Below, one piece after another: positions 1 through 12,700 of a stretch of DNA of 64,000 nucleotides (positions are counted from its first letter, which is position 1; each line of letters opens with the position of its first letter). The stretch comes from Rhabditophanes sp. KR3021 (Eukaryota; Nematoda; Chromadorea; Rhabditida; Alloionematidae), in contig CAUJLY010000003.1 of assembly GCA_963281155.1 (NCBI GenBank), positions 5,456,001 to 5,520,000 of the forward strand. Reading direction: 5' to 3'. The notes beneath the pieces were generated by a model that searched no databases, was not told the origin of the DNA, and saw only the letters and a list, made by a program, of their open reading frames with translations. The position numbers and the translations under genes were made by a program.

Positions 1-152
1 AGCGTGTAAACTTGCATCTTGATTCACCTACTAAAATGAGATATTGCTTGAAAATATCGTAATTGCCACAAGAAAATGATTTTAAAGGTTAATTGAAACT
101 TTATTTTAAATATTTTTAGATAATTACTGAATTATAATTGAAATTACCAAAG

Positions 153-337
153 TCAATATTGACTATCTTGTGTTGATTCCTGGAATTGCAAGAAGTGAAG
201 TTTCTATTGAGGATCCGGACAAAATGACTTTTACAGCAAGAACGGATGTCGGTAAGCGAGGCATTAATGCTCCAATGATGCCTAGGAGAAAGAAAATCCT
301 GAAGAAAAGACCTCCTGCATGTGGGTCGAACAAATAA
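153..337 (+). CDS. 3' terminal exon of an unrecognised gene (partial)
   Basis: An open frame ends at TAA 335-337. It encodes about 61 residues ending in a very basic tail (PRRKKILKKRPPACGSNK). I do not recognise the family. The strong-looking acceptor TTTTTAG at 113-119 cannot be used, because all three frames hit stops before position 138. The exon must therefore begin later, perhaps after AAAG at 149-152, or the 5' part is damaged. The rest of the gene would lie left of the window. The basic tail could be a nuclear or ribonucleoprotein tail, but that is speculation. Confidence 0.35.
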
Positions 338-1554
338 AATGTTTTGTATGGGCGCTATTTGATTTTATTATCAGCCCATATTCAATAATATAATTAATAC
401 ATTTACTCTTTTTAAACATTGTGTGCATAGAATAAATATGTGTGAGTATTCATTCTTTCTTAAGTTGTTAAAATGTCAGTATTCATTGTCTTTCTTAAAT
501 AATTAAATTGCTTGCTTTATTGATACATCATTAGTACAAATAAGTTAGATCCAAATAATTAATTGTTTATACGAATATAGGTATTTATTCCATCGAAACA
601 AACGTTCACAAATAAGATATTGTCTAGAGAAAAGAAATTATAAACTAAATCTTTGATTTCTTCTTTTTGGACCTGAATAACAAAATAATAGCTCTTTGTA
701 ATTGAAAATATATAACTAAATTCTTTTCGGTGTCGTGGATTATATTTCAGCTAAAATAAAAGGGTGTATAGAATCTTAGCATTTGTAGCATTAATCAATG
801 GCATTCGTTAGCATTTTTAATTTGTTATTATCTATGATTCTTTAGCATCTTAGTTAAGCATTCGATGGGCAGTCATTTTTTTGCTTCATAAAAATCAGGG
901 TTTGTTATATCTTCACATTATTTCATTATAAGATCTTAAAAGACCTTCGTCGTATAACTAAAAATAAATTCAAGAATCAATACTGCTGTTTCAAAAGTAA
1001 GTTTAAATATTTTAAACTCATAAATATACCGTTACATTAATCGACTGTAAAAGAGATATTTATGTATTTCTAAATGATCTCTCGTATAATCTTGTTTATA
1101 GAAATAAATATATTTTACTTAATTGTTACACTAGTTCAATTAGCACTCTTTTTAGAAATAATTCATTTTTACAACAAAAGCATTTCCGTCAACAGTGTAC
1201 ACTATTAAATTCATCTTTGTCTTTCTCTAAATTCTTTTAATTTAATTGGAGATAAACAATATAAGATGACCATTGAAATCTATATTCAAAACACATGCTG
1301 AGCATTAATACAATACTCTCTACTTGCTTAATTGACAAGTAATTTGCATATTTCCAAAAAGATGCAAACTGTAAATAAATCCTTATTTCGAAACAAAATT
1401 TCTTTATAAAGGAATGAAACACATTTGTTAAATTAAACCATACACAAAAAAGCAAAGATAGAGTTTAGTAATTATTAAATCGTTTTATAGTGATTTTGAA
1501 AAATATCCACAAGAAAATTAGCAAATAATTTTATTACTCAAAAACTCTTGGTAT
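338..1554. other. AT-rich intergenic stretch, no gene seen
   Basis: This lies between the 3' end of the first plus-strand gene and the 3' end of the AP-2 gene on the minus strand. Only short random ORFs occur, and no RNA gene or repeat was recognised. Confidence 0.5.
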
Positions 1555-2470
1555 TCAGTAATCCGAACCTTGAGCATTACGTGCTTCCTTTATCTTTGAA
1601 AAAGTATCTGATGCAATTTGAATACTATTTATAATCGAATGCACTCCAAAAGAATGAGTTGCTCTAGAAAAGATATTTAATTTGGACTGAACACCATCAC
1701 TTAATTGTTGAGGTGGATACTGATCCATAAAAGGAGCACTATCTCTTTCCAAAAGATCTTTGAGGAGATTCATTCCAGCAACTGCATTAGATATTATCTT
1801 TTGTTCCTTGGCAATTTCTTCAGTATTCATCAATTTGTCTTTGATAATCTCTTGAGCGATCTTCTCATAAGGAAAATGATTTAAAGTCTTGATGTTTAAA
1901 TGATCTGAAAATTTTCTTACTTCTTCCTCTGTTAATGTAGAGAAGCAATTTGTTTTAATGATTTTTCTACCATTCAACGCCACATTTATCTTTAATGTAT
2001 TCAATCGCTTACGCAAATTATCTCCACTTTTCGATGTCTTGGCTATTCTGAGAAGTCGAGAGATAGATGATGCATTTTGTTTTTCTGGAAGAGCTATTCG
2101 TCGCTTTAATTCTCCAACTGTTACCTTCTGTTTTACTGAATCATTAAGTAAAGTCATTTTTGTTAGAACATTCTCGAAAACTTCTAAATCTTCTGGACTA
2201 TTGGCTATTTTTTCCTGTGTAGTTGTATTATTACTACCATTACCAATTTGTTGCTGAATAGTTGTTGGAAAGCAACCAAAGTTGTATCCTAATGGGTTTA
2301 CAGCACTCATTCCACCTACATATCCATTCATAGATTCTAAATTAGGATAGTAATTTACCGGATTCTGAAAAATAGCCAATTAAGTGGATAAACAAGCAAC
2401 TACTTACTTCATAATATGAATTGATGGGGGAATTAATTGAAAAATTGTCGCAAGAATTATTTGAACTCAT
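1555..2470 (-). CDS. AP-2 family transcription factor
   Basis: Two exons (2470..2408 and 2364..1555) are joined by a 43-nt GTAAGT...TTTTTCAG intron and give a 290-residue protein. The N-terminal ~75 residues are Asn/Ser/Tyr-rich and resemble a transactivation region. Residues from about 95 match the AP-2 DNA-binding and dimerisation module as I know it: VTVGELKRR, then LRKRL and LNGRKIIKTN (counterparts of the AP-2 motifs VTVAEVQRR, LREKL and LPAGRRKAAN). The helix-span-helix follows, with KDLLERDSAP and THSFGVHSI. AP-2 proteins bind GC-rich palindromes as dimers and act in epidermal and neuronal fate; nematodes have several (APTF) genes. This copy is short, since vertebrate members exceed 430 residues, and divergent. 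The family is confident; which aptf paralogue it is cannot be said. Confidence 0.9.
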
Positions 2471-3333
2471 TGTAAAAATAGTTGTTGCTAATGACTATCA
2501 AATAAAAACTTGTTGTTATATATGAAATCAAAATGTATTGTCTACCTTTTTATTATCTTAATCTATTGTATAAATGCTATACCGAGATTTACATTTTTCT
2601 ATCTTTCCGCCCCTAATTTGGGTACTTTTAAAATAAACCACAATCCAATAACAAACTCTTAAATCTAAATCTGATTATGTGTGCGCTATAGATAGTCATA
2701 ATGTTCAAAGGAAAGATGTTATACATACACGACCCATATTATATACGAATTATGATGTAGCGCTTTATGTATCAATTACGTATATCTACGCAAAATTGAA
2801 ATACCATATCTTGATACATAATTAGTTTTTATCATAAATGGAGCTTTAGAGAAATTTGAAGTAGTTGAAAAAGTCTTTTAATTGAACTTCCCCAGTTAAA
2901 AATGTTTAATTTCATTTTACCAGTTCTTTTGCATGAGTAAAAACCAGCAAAAAGATATTGTTATGCCACCCAAATCATCACACAACTTGATTTTAGGTGA
3001 TGGTGGAGAAAGGATCTGTTTTGCTTTCAGCATTAGCGGTGCATTGATTGGCTAGTTTGATTTGGATTTAGAATTCAAACTTGTATAATGCACAGAACGC
3101 ATGCCTACAAATTTAAAGTTCTCATTCTGTTGCTGAATGTATAAATAATCGTGGTAAAGCAATAGTTACATAAAAGTGTGTTGACATTAACTTGAAGCAA
3201 GAGATGATTAAAAAATTCATTTATTGTAGTTAAAATAGTACCATATGAATATCATCATAAATATTTTAAATAAAAGTTGAAAAAGACATTGTAATGTAAT
3301 TATATGTACAGAAACGAAAGCATACAATTAACT
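2471..3333. other. Upstream region of the AP-2 gene
   Basis: This 863-bp non-coding interval holds the probable promoter of the AP-2 gene (minus strand) and the 3' flank of the UBX-domain gene. I recognise no specific site or repeat. Confidence 0.45.
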
Positions 3334-4836
3334 TTAGATTTCTTCGACAATGATATTTTCTCTGATTGGCCAGTTCGCATCTTCAAATGTTTCGTGCCTC
3401 TTCATTTTGTTGACGTTTTGCTTTGGGACTTCGGAATTGAAGAGGTCAAATTCGGAAGAAGGATACCCGAGGGAGGAGATGTAGTTGACGAAGTCGCCGA
3501 TGCAGTTGGATTTGTAGAATCGACGAACACTGGTTTTGCCTCCTGGAAAGCGGATTTTAATTGTTACCGTATTAGGTTCTTTATCTGTTGGTTCGGCAGG
3601 AACAAGACTGGCAGAGTGGGAGATTATTTGATCCCGTTGGTTCTTCAAACGTTCCTCTTTTTCATCTTCTAGTCTAAAATTAAAAAATTAGTTGATGTTT
3701 TTAATCGAATAACAAACCTTTGAAGTTTGGCAGCTCTTTCACTTTCCTCCTTCTTAGCTTTATCCTTAGCAAGAGACTCTTGATACCCCTTATTTTGCTC
3801 ATTCAACGTCGCAGCTCTTTCTTTCCTCTCTAAATAAGTCTCCATATCAAAACTCTTAATAGAGTCAAAGACCTCAAGAGAAGTATTAAGTTTACCCACC
3901 ATATTTTCAGTGCTATCTGTACACGAGATTGCAGAGATTACACTAAACGAGCCCTTCTTTTTTAATAATGTAACCATAACAGGCAATTCGTTAAGTCTAT
4001 TGCCGAGAATAAAATCAGATGGAATATTCATTTTTTTGAAAAGATCCAACAGAATCTTTTTGTTGTCGTTGGAAGTGATGTCCCAAGGCCATAATACAAA
4101 CCGGTGCTTGATGATGTCCATTATAGCGGGGTTTTTAAAGACTCTAACCGGAAAGATATTTGCTGAAAGTGACCGGTCGTGATGTATATAGATGAGAATT
4201 GGTCGCCTTTCGACAATATTAGGATATGGGGCGTCTAAAGCTTCTCTTACGATGTCTGGCAATGGCCATTGAGAGAATGGGGGTGAGCAATCGTAACGAG
4301 CTTCAAACACAGTGATAAAGTTTTGTAAAGCTTCTTCAACACAATTAAATTCACATGGAATCAAGGGAATTCCATTTGCGCCAAGATCGGGACTTTCATC
4401 AATGATCATCACATCATCATCGTCGTCATAGTAGGTCTCTTCATCATCCTCGTCGTTCTCATCTTCTTCCATATCGTTGTCATTGATAACGATGACTTCA
4501 TTTGGATTGATGGTTGGAGGAAGAACGCCTCTGAATGGTTCAGCAGCCGTAGTAGTTATTGTGGGCCTAGCAATTCCAGAAGAAGATCCTGCGCTATCAT
4601 TATCAGTACCATTAGAGCCGCGATTATGGCGGATGAAGTCAAAGTCTTTGGACAGAGCTTTTTCCAAGTCCCAATCGGAAGCAACCATTATGTCGTAAGC
4701 CTCCATCCTGTCACTTATGCTCATTATTTCCTATAAGTTCATTAAATAAACACATTCTAAAACAGGCTAAACTAACCTGGTATCGGTCAAGAGCATCTTT
4801 TTGGACACGATTTAGCTTGCTTAGTATGTCATCCAT
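3334..4836 (-). CDS. FAF1/UBXN-3-like UBA-UAS-UBX protein
   Basis: Three exons (4836..4777, 4730..3718, 3673..3334) are joined by 46- and 44-nt introns and give 470 residues. The order is an N-terminal UBA-like helical segment (about 1-45, including SDWDLEKAL), a Ser-rich and very acidic linker (about 60-125), a UAS thioredoxin-like domain (about 130-290, with IYIHHDRS and VLWPWDIT), a Lys/Glu-rich coiled coil, and a C-terminal UBX domain (about 390-470). UBX domains dock on p97/CDC-48. FAF1 and nematode UBXN-3 help CDC-48 unfold ubiquitylated replication proteins. The UAS motif HHDxS favours FAF1 over FAF2, and there is no membrane hairpin. The two ubiquitin-like domains of human FAF1 are not seen, which explains the shorter length. 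Confidence 0.88.
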
Positions 4837-5574
4837 ATTGAAGTAATCTGAAAAGTATTATTAAGTAAGAAAAAATGGAGAACGTTGTTTAAAAAAGTCG
4901 ATAGGAGAGTGTATATTTAAATGTACGTTTTGTCAACTAATAACATATTTGCTTATAAAAGTAATTAGTCGAAGGAAAAACATGTATAGGAATAATCAAT
5001 AGCAAGGATTAGACAACTATTTAGAATAATACTCTTCTCACAAATCCATTCAGTATCTAATAAACGTCGTGTGAACAAATGGACAGACCAAAAAATGCTT
5101 ACTTTAACATTTCACCAATATTTGTCTGCTTAGGAAATTTCGACAACGAATGGTGTGCAAATATCAAATGGCATTTAGATTGTGAATTATTACTTTTAGA
5201 TTACGTTTATTGCTATTAGACAGGAAAGTACATCAATGTTGCCTAGTAATTGTTATGCCAAAATGATTACATCGTCTGCTGTTTAAGTGCAGAAAGGATG
5301 TTGAAAGTTGGGTAGTTAATATGACTTCATCTGATTTTTTTCACGTGACAATACAAGGTACTAGCCAATTTGATAATGATAAGAAAGTCCTACATTAATG
5401 AAATAATGTTATAATTTAATGAAAAACGAGAGATTGTGTGGTTAGAGATAGCCTTATTGAAGGCATTTGCTTTCTATGACCGCTGTGCTTTCAATGATGT
5501 CCAGTATGTTGGCATTGCGTTTTAACCCATTTAATATTCAAATAATTTAATTGGAAAGAAGAATATGATGTACT
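4837..5574. other. Intergenic stretch upstream of the UBX gene
   Basis: About 740 bp without a convincing coding region on either strand. It should contain the UBX gene promoter. No repeat or RNA gene was recognised. Confidence 0.45.
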
Positions 5575-5947
5575 TTAAAAGTTCCATCTGTTGGCTAAAT
5601 AAAATATGTACTCTGATGCCATTCGAAAGTGTAAAGGCAGTGTAATGCTTGAAACAGTATGCAGAAGGAATTTAAATGCCTTATTGTTGGTATTAGAAGC
5701 GCGTATTTTTATTTCATTAATTAGAATTTCAATATACAAGTACATTACACAATGAAGCAAAAAATGTACAGACATAAATTGATTGATCTCTTTGATACTT
5801 AAGCTTAAGGAAGTGGCATGACAGGTCCTCAACACTTTTAAGAAAAGTATAATTTCTGTCATCTTCACCATCAGGTGTTTCGCAAGTTTTGACTGCAATC
5901 AATGGAGGAGGTAATGGGAGACCTATGTTCTGAACAGGAGGTTTCAT
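5575..5947 (-). CDS. Putative small two-exon gene, unrecognised
   Basis: ATG at 5947 opens 68 codons (5947..5744). A possible GTACTTG donor and an AATAAG acceptor at 5680 splice in phase 0 to 5679..5575, giving a 102-residue protein. The N-terminal part is Pro-rich (LPLPPPLIAV). The C-terminal half is hydrophobic and aromatic and looks helical. The acceptor lacks a pyrimidine tract, so the splice is uncertain. No family is recognised. A TTAG just upstream of the ATG (about 5960) could be a cis or trans acceptor. It may instead be a fragment of a larger or decayed gene with the minus-strand frame at 6136-6360. Confidence 0.35.
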
Positions 5948-6135
5948 AATTTGTATCTAAGTGTTTGCGTCATAAACAACACAGTTTTAAACAATTTCGC
6001 AAACGATTTAAAGATGTACAACATAACCATTTTTTCAAATAAAATGTCAAGAGAATTTGTAGAACTGAAATTAAAATCAAGCCAGATTGTACTAAGCAAA
6101 TTAAAACAAAGAATTATTATGCATTTGTAAAGATA

Positions 6136-6360
6136 TTAGTTGACTTCATTAGTACTTAAACATTTTTGTTCATTACATATAAAAGTACACGCTGATTCAA
6201 ATGAGGTGAGAATGATGCCAAAATACATACTATGTCGAGCAGGCGTTTGACTGTTAACTAAATTAATAACTATATTGCATGTAAAAAGCTTTTCCCCGAA
6301 TATTGTTGAAAGCGATATGGACGGCATTTGATACCTTGAAATAAAATTATAATAAATCAT
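6136..6360 (-). CDS. Uncertain ORF or exon, unrecognised
   Basis: An open frame of 74 codons contains an ATTTCAAG acceptor-like site just before codons for YQMPSISLSTIFGEKL. It could be an upstream exon of the 5575-5947 gene, since another open stretch (about 6060-5960) lies between them, but no consistent splice phase joins all pieces. It is recorded because its composition is less AT-repetitive than random ORFs here. Confidence 0.2.
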   Translation of the reverse strand: MIYYNFISRYQMPSISLSTIFGEKLFTCNIVINLVNSQTPARHSMYFGIILTSFESACTFICNEQKCLSTNEVN

Positions 6361-6391
6361 TCCTAACTTTTTATTAAACCATTTTTATTAA

Positions 6392-6716
6392 GTTTAATAA
6401 AGATGACTTAAAGAACGGCAATCACTATAGCCAAATAGTCAGATATATTTATCTGCGCAACGGGTGTAAGATCCCATCTAAACAGGAAATGAAAGCCATT
6501 CGTGTTATATTGAATGGAGAGCCAATTAGTTGGTTATTGAAAAAAATTAGTAAATGGATGGAGAAAGGAATCAATCTTTTCAAACTGGATATCTATAGGG
6601 ACTTAGAGTTGGAAAGATATGATGAGGATATGCGGGTCTATGAAACTCCGTATTTTAACATAGAACAATTTGTTCTTATTAAAAATTTGTTTGTAATCAA
6701 AATACTTTATTGGTAG
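6392..6716 (+). CDS. Uncertain ORF, unrecognised, possible gene fragment
   Basis: The frame is open for about 105 codons ending at TAG 6714-6716; the first ATG is at 6489. The peptide is mixed hydrophobic and charged (RVILNGEPISWLLKKISKW) and is not low complexity. The stretch before the ATG is also coding-like, which suggests a missing upstream exon or a truncated copy. No family is recognised, and no clear acceptor precedes it. Confidence 0.25.
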
Positions 6717-6988
6717 TACTATCTACTCTTGGGCATATAATCAATTGCAGAAGAGGTATTTACATACGATATTCTGTTATTTTTAGTCATTATCTCGTTC
6801 AAAATTTGAATGAGTACAAATCTCACAACTTTTTTGTGCAGACATTTTTCCAATCTTAGTTGGCGCATGTTTCGCAAAATCATTACTCGTTAATTCCATC
6901 GTTGTTCAACAGGATCTTGCTATTTAGACTAATAATTAAGACAGTAAATCTATCTTAATTAGATAAAATATACTGGACTTTATTTAAA

Positions 6989-9231
6989 ATGAAAGGTAAC
7001 TTTGGTTTATTCGATAAACAGTTTTAATCAAACATTTAGATGAATCGTCGAGCTCAAAAGCTACTGGGTCTTCAAAAACTTACTTTCCGTTGTTTAATCG
7101 TACGGCGGGAAATGTTGGGGATGCCAAGGAACCAGAGGAAAAAGAACCGAAAAAGAGTGCCACCCAGTCTAAAATTGTTGAAAAAAAAGTAACTGAAGTT
7201 AAAGAAAAGAAAAAAGCTGATCCAAATTCCAAAGGCGAACCAAAGACAGTAGAGAAGAAAGTAAAAGAAGTTAAAGAAAAGAAAAAAGCTGAACCAAAGA
7301 CAGCAAAGGAAGTTAAAGAAAAGAAAACAGCTGAACCAAAGACAGTGGGGAAGAAAGGTCCGACTAAAAGAAAAGCAACATCACCTGTAAACGCTGTACC
7401 TGCTGTCAAAAGAAACCGCTCATCAAGTATAGTTTCTGATTCCGAATCAAAAAATGACTTTAACGCTTCCAAGATAGTTTCCCAAATGAGTTCAGCCTCC
7501 CTTCGTCATGCTGATTCAGTTTTAATGGAAGTAGATCAAAAAATAAGACAAGCTTGCCAATTAACAAAGAAAGATCTCAAAAAAGAATCTACAGCTATCA
7601 AGCAGGAAGTTCCAAAGAAGGTTTACGAAAGAGAAGTGGTAGAGAAGCCGGAAAGATTACAATTATGGGTGGATAAACATGCCCCGGCTGATGTCAAAGC
7701 AATGGTTGGCCAACAAACCCCAAAAAGCCCAATGAATCGCTTGTTGACTTGGTTGGAAGAGTGGGCAAGTAACAATCTGTACGAGCAAACTGATTCAAAG
7801 AAAAAGTCTGTTAAAAAAGATGATGGTGCCGGGTTCAAAGCTGCTCTGCTATCAGGTCCTCCTGGGATTGGAAAAACAACGACTGCAATGCTCGTTTGCA
7901 AGAAACTTGGTTTAAAGTATGTTGAGAAAAACGCTTCAGATTCTAGAAGTAAGAAAATGCTCAATTCAGGAATTGGCGATTCTTTATTGTACACCAAAAT
8001 CGACTCTTTCTTTGGTAAAAATAAAGACGTTGGTATGCACAGCAAATCTGTGACTCATGTCTTAATTATGGATGAAGTCGATGGGATGAGTGGAAACGAA
8101 GATCGCGGAGGTATGAGTGAACTTATAAGTATGATCAAAAATTCAAAAGTACCCGTCATCTGTATTTGCAATGATCGCTTCAATCGTAAAATTTCTTCAC
8201 TTGCCAACCATTGCCTCGACCTGAGATATACCAAACCTACTGAGATGCAAATTCGCGGAAGATTATTAGCTATTGCGAATCAAGAAGGAGTTACCATTAC
8301 TCCAGACCAAGCTGCCGATTTGGTTAAAGCTGCAAATATGGACATTCGACAGGCGATCTACAATTTGCAGCTGATGAAATCAAAAGTTAATACACAAAAT
8401 CTTTCAAGAAAAAACGACACTATGGGTATTTTCGGAGCTGCTGAAAAAATGATGCAAAATAACTTGCCTTTGCATGAAAGGGCTGGTTTATTTTTTACTG
8501 ATTATAGCATTATGCCACTCTTCATGCAAGAAAACTACCTTTCAATTATTCCAGACAATAAAAGTCGAAAAGAAACAATGGCTTCGATTTTCAAAGCTGC
8601 TGCTTCTTTGTCTGATGGAGAAATAATCTCAAGAAGTATTAGAAAAACTCAAGACTGGTCGCTTTTGCCAATAGAAGGTTTATTTTCTGTTGTCCTTCCA
8701 CCAATTTATATGAATGGAACTGTAGCTAGTAGAGTTATCTTCCCTTCCCATTTGGGCAAAATTTCATCAAGAAACAAGTATTTCCGTATTGCTAAAGAAA
8801 TTACACGTCACATTTCTTCCAAGATAAATGTTGATATATTCTCCTTGATTACAGAATATGCTCCAATAATACGTCGCATGATTGCTAAACACTTAATTAG
8901 TGGAGGTGCCGCAGCGATTCCTGATGTAATTCAGATATTTGACGACTATGCAATGATAAAAGATGATTATGAAGGAATGATTGAATTGGAAATTGGAGAT
9001 GAAGCACAGGATTTGGAGAAGAGAATTCCTGCTGCTGTTAAAAGTGGCTTGACTCGTGCACTCAATAAAGATAGAATAGCACTTCCGTACTCAAATATCA
9101 ACTCTGATGTAGTCAAATCAACCAAAACTAAAATGAAGGGAAAAGCCAAAAAAGAAAAGATTACCGATGATCCTTTTCTAGTAGAAGAAGATGAAGAGAT
9201 GGTCGAAGAATTAAATGAATATGATCTATAA
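6989..9231 (+). CDS. rfc-1: Replication factor C subunit 1 (large clamp-loader subunit)
   Basis: ATG at 6989 begins a 7-nt coding exon. A 44-nt intron (6996..7039) leads into one long exon to TAA 9231, giving 732 residues. RFC1 is the large subunit of the five-subunit AAA+ complex that loads PCNA on DNA. Residues ~25-110 are lysine-rich with repeated KEVKEKKKAEPKT-like units. The RFC1-type entry motif LWVDKHAP is followed by GQQ. Walker A is GPPGIGKTT (about 275-283) and Walker B is LIMDEVDG (about 342-349). A C-terminal RFC1 collar domain and a basic tail follow. Human RFC1 has 1148 residues with a BRCT domain before the AAA+ core. No BRCT is visible here: the basic N-terminus runs straight into the AAA+ region. 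Confidence 0.93.
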
Positions 9232-9719
9232 ATACCTTAATGTAGCGAATTTCATTTAATTTACCTTCCTTTAAACTTGAATAATATAAACGTGTGTCTA
9301 ATTTTAAATTTTGTTCTATTTACTGTTTAACAACAAAAATATTTACAACTCATTCATTGTACATGTACAATTATTCTATTACTGAATCTCAAGATTCTAC
9401 TTTTTGATTTGCAATCGCTACATATTATGATTAATAAATAGACTTAATAACATCCTTGTATTTTTCTTAGTCAATTTCTTTTTTCTAAAACAAACTATAA
9501 ACTTCTTTGAAATTGTGGCATCGTAACATTGCAATAGTGATTTTTAGTTGTTTGGGTTAAGCTGATCGTTTGGCTAGAACACGGCAAGCATTAGTTTTCA
9601 GATGTTCTTATAAGTCAATATAAAGATCTGATTATCAGTCATATTAGCTATTTTTATTAATTGAATTTATTATAAGCAATACTAATATACAAAGGATAAA
9701 TAAATAATTAAATACACAA
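9232..9719. other. Convergent intergenic region
   Basis: This AT-rich 488 bp separates the 3' ends of rfc-1 and the MED1-like gene and probably holds both polyadenylation regions. Nothing else was recognised. Confidence 0.5.
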
Positions 9720-12700
9720 CTACATTTCTGTATCATCAATCATCAAATCATCACTTGGAGTGGTCTCTCTAACTGGCGAAGGTTGAATACTTGGTTTCGA
9801 AGGAGTCGTTTGTTTTGGACGAGAATCATTACTTGAATCCTGAGCAACTGAAACAATCGGGGTAGTTACAGCTGTCATCGGTACCCATTTTGAACCTCCA
9901 CTAGCAGCGACAGTAGGAATAGTTGGAATTAAGGGTGTTGAAGAATGAGTATTTCCTGAGTTATGATTATTTGATCTGTTTGAACTTGAATGATAGTTGT
10001 TGGTGTTGCTGTTGTAATTAGGGCGGTAATAATCGTTATGTCCTGCTCCACTATGTTTCCTCGAAACTGAATGAGGATTATTTCTGTAGTGATCTGATGA
10101 ATTTGAATGACTTCGGGAGGAAGATCCATGTTGCTTATTATTATTTGAGGAAGGACCCTTTATATTTACTAATGGAACAAATCCAGGGATTTTAGGGGGT
10201 TGAATTGGAGTAGAACTAGTACTTGGGGAGGGTTCTTCTGGTTTTGGGTCAATTTTAGTTTCTGGTTTGGGGTCAACTTTAATTTCAAGTTTGGGTTCGG
10301 ACTTTGGTTCTGGTTTAGGTTCTGGAACAACTATGGGTGCGGGAGGTTCCTCAGCCACGGCAACCTTTGGAATCTTAATGCCTTTGAAAGCAGAGAAGGA
10401 ATTCATTGGTTTGAATGGATTATAAATTGCCTTAGGAGGAGGTGCCTCAACTGGCTTATCTTTCTTAGCAGGTGGCCCACCCAAAGCTGTCTCAACATTT
10501 CTCCTCTTACTCGATTTCTTATCTTTGCTATCAGTTGATCCTTTAGTCTTTGTTGTCACCAATCCTTTCTTTGAATGTTCCTTAAACCTTCCACTTGACG
10601 ACGGAGGTGCTCCCGTCATTCTCATGCTACTACCTTCTTCTCTCTTAGGTTCTTTGATCTTATCAAGTTTGGGAGCTGGTGTTGGAGGCGAAGACGCAAC
10701 AACTGGCTGCGCTACGACAGGAGCCTTTTTAGGTAATCTTAAAACCAATTTAAGCTCAGAAGACCTTTGCGAAACATAAGGCTTATCACACTCATTATCT
10801 GAACTTTCTTTGTTCCTATTCTTAGAAGTTCCACTCGATTCGTCATCATACAAATCATTAATTGCTCTCTTCTGCTTAGACCTCGGTGCCTCTGAATTGT
10901 CTCCATAACTTTTTCTAACTTTAATCGCACTCTTATCGCCACCTTCAACAACTTCCGATTTAGCAGAAACGGATGACGTTGTTTGTTGAGGAGTTGTGAC
11001 AACTTCTGTCTTCACGTCCTTGTTTGTTTTATTTATATGTTGAGTAAGGGCTTCCAATGTATTAGAAGACAAATAACTTTCGACAATTGGCAATTTGCTT
11101 GAGTTTTTCTTTTCATGCCCTTCCTCGCCTTCATGTTTCTTACTTTTACGTGGCTTTTTGGACGAAGAAGAGGATTTGTTTTTCTTAGAAGATGAAACAG
11201 TATCTTCTACACCTTGCCTTTGTTGGGTTGGAATCGTTTGTTCTGATGAAGCTAGAGGGGAGGAATATTGTTGGCCAGGGACCTTGAAAACAGGCTCATT
11301 AATCAATCCCTTCTTAGATCTTGATTTTTTGGGATTCTTGATCTTTCCAATTGTAGGCGTAGGTGTTGATTGGGAAGAAGAATCACCACCGTATGCCGAT
11401 GATGCATCAGAATTAACAGACAAAAAAGGTGAATTCGTTTGATCTAGGAAGTCTGGTGACTTCATAGTTGGCGAAGTAATCTAGAGAACAGAATAAAGAA
11501 AGAAAACGTTGTTACTTACCAGGGCATTACTGAGCTGCCCTGCCGATCCGGGTCCAACCATCATTCTAGCCTGATTAGGTGAATTCCTAACGCCGGATGG
11601 TATCATTTTATTTTTGTCAAGTGAATCGACATCGTAATCCATTTTAGTTATGGCCTCCTAATCAAGCAAAACAAAATTAAAGATAACAAAAAAGGAAGAA
11701 GAGCCTTTGAATGGCCTAAAATTACCAAAGAATTGTATGCACTAGTCATGGACGGATCATTAACAGAATTTTGTCTGGACATGTGTTTAATGTCTGAAGG
11801 CGGAACCGCTTTTTTGCTTAAGGAAATATTATTATTTTGAGAAAGCAAGGAGAGTGGAGGTGGAGACCTAACAAAAATGCCGTAATCTTCTTCCTTTTTA
11901 ACAGGATGTAGATATGCATGAGGATCGGCTTCGTATGTAATCTCATACGTGATCGATTTCGTAAAAAATTGGCCTTCCTTTTCAGGAGCAGGTTTTTTAG
12001 GTGAATCAAATAAAGACAACCAAGCTGAACCAATTTTATCTTCATCAATCTTCATAGCATCAACAATAGGGGTAATATTTGAAATAATATTTTGATTAGT
12101 AGTGGTTCCGATTCTTGGCATGAAACCATACATGTTTTCTAACAGATTGTTTTGTCTCCTCAATTCCGTCATTGTGTTGTGAAGAGTTTGGTAAGCCAAT
12201 GTGAAGGACCAAGATCTGTAATTAATAGACATTATTAAAAAATATGTAAAACACTTTCTTACCTTTGGAAAACATTTTTAAAAGCCTCAAACGATTCTTG
12301 AATCAATTCCTGATTATTAGCATTAGTAACGGCAATACGAACATCCTGAAGACTTAATATTTCAATTTTGATGAACACCAAATTATTGATAAAGTTGAAA
12401 TTCAAGTCAAATCGGCCAAATTTAGTAGTACTAACATTGAAAGCGGCAACATTAGGGTTTTCTTCGTCTGGACGGAGCTTGGTAATAATTGTGTTTCTGC
12501 TCATTCCTTCAAAAATAGTATTGAACAATAATTGAGGTCTTAATACAGCGATGACATTCTTAATATCATTCATATTTTTGACTGGAACTTCATGAACCAA
12601 TGAATCTTCCCTTGTTGCAAGCATTTCTGGGGTAAAAGAAAAAGTTTGAATTAAATCACCGCAACGGAATGACAAAGAAGTAATATAGTTTTCGTAAAGA

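Noticed and set aside
3304..4698. Plus-strand ORFs opposite the UBX gene
   Set aside because: They are mirror frames of the UAS/UBX coding exons with no family resemblance.
10200..11442. Plus-strand ORFs at 10200-10538, 10525-10779 and 11095-11442
   Set aside because: They are antisense shadows of the low-complexity tail of the MED1-like gene.
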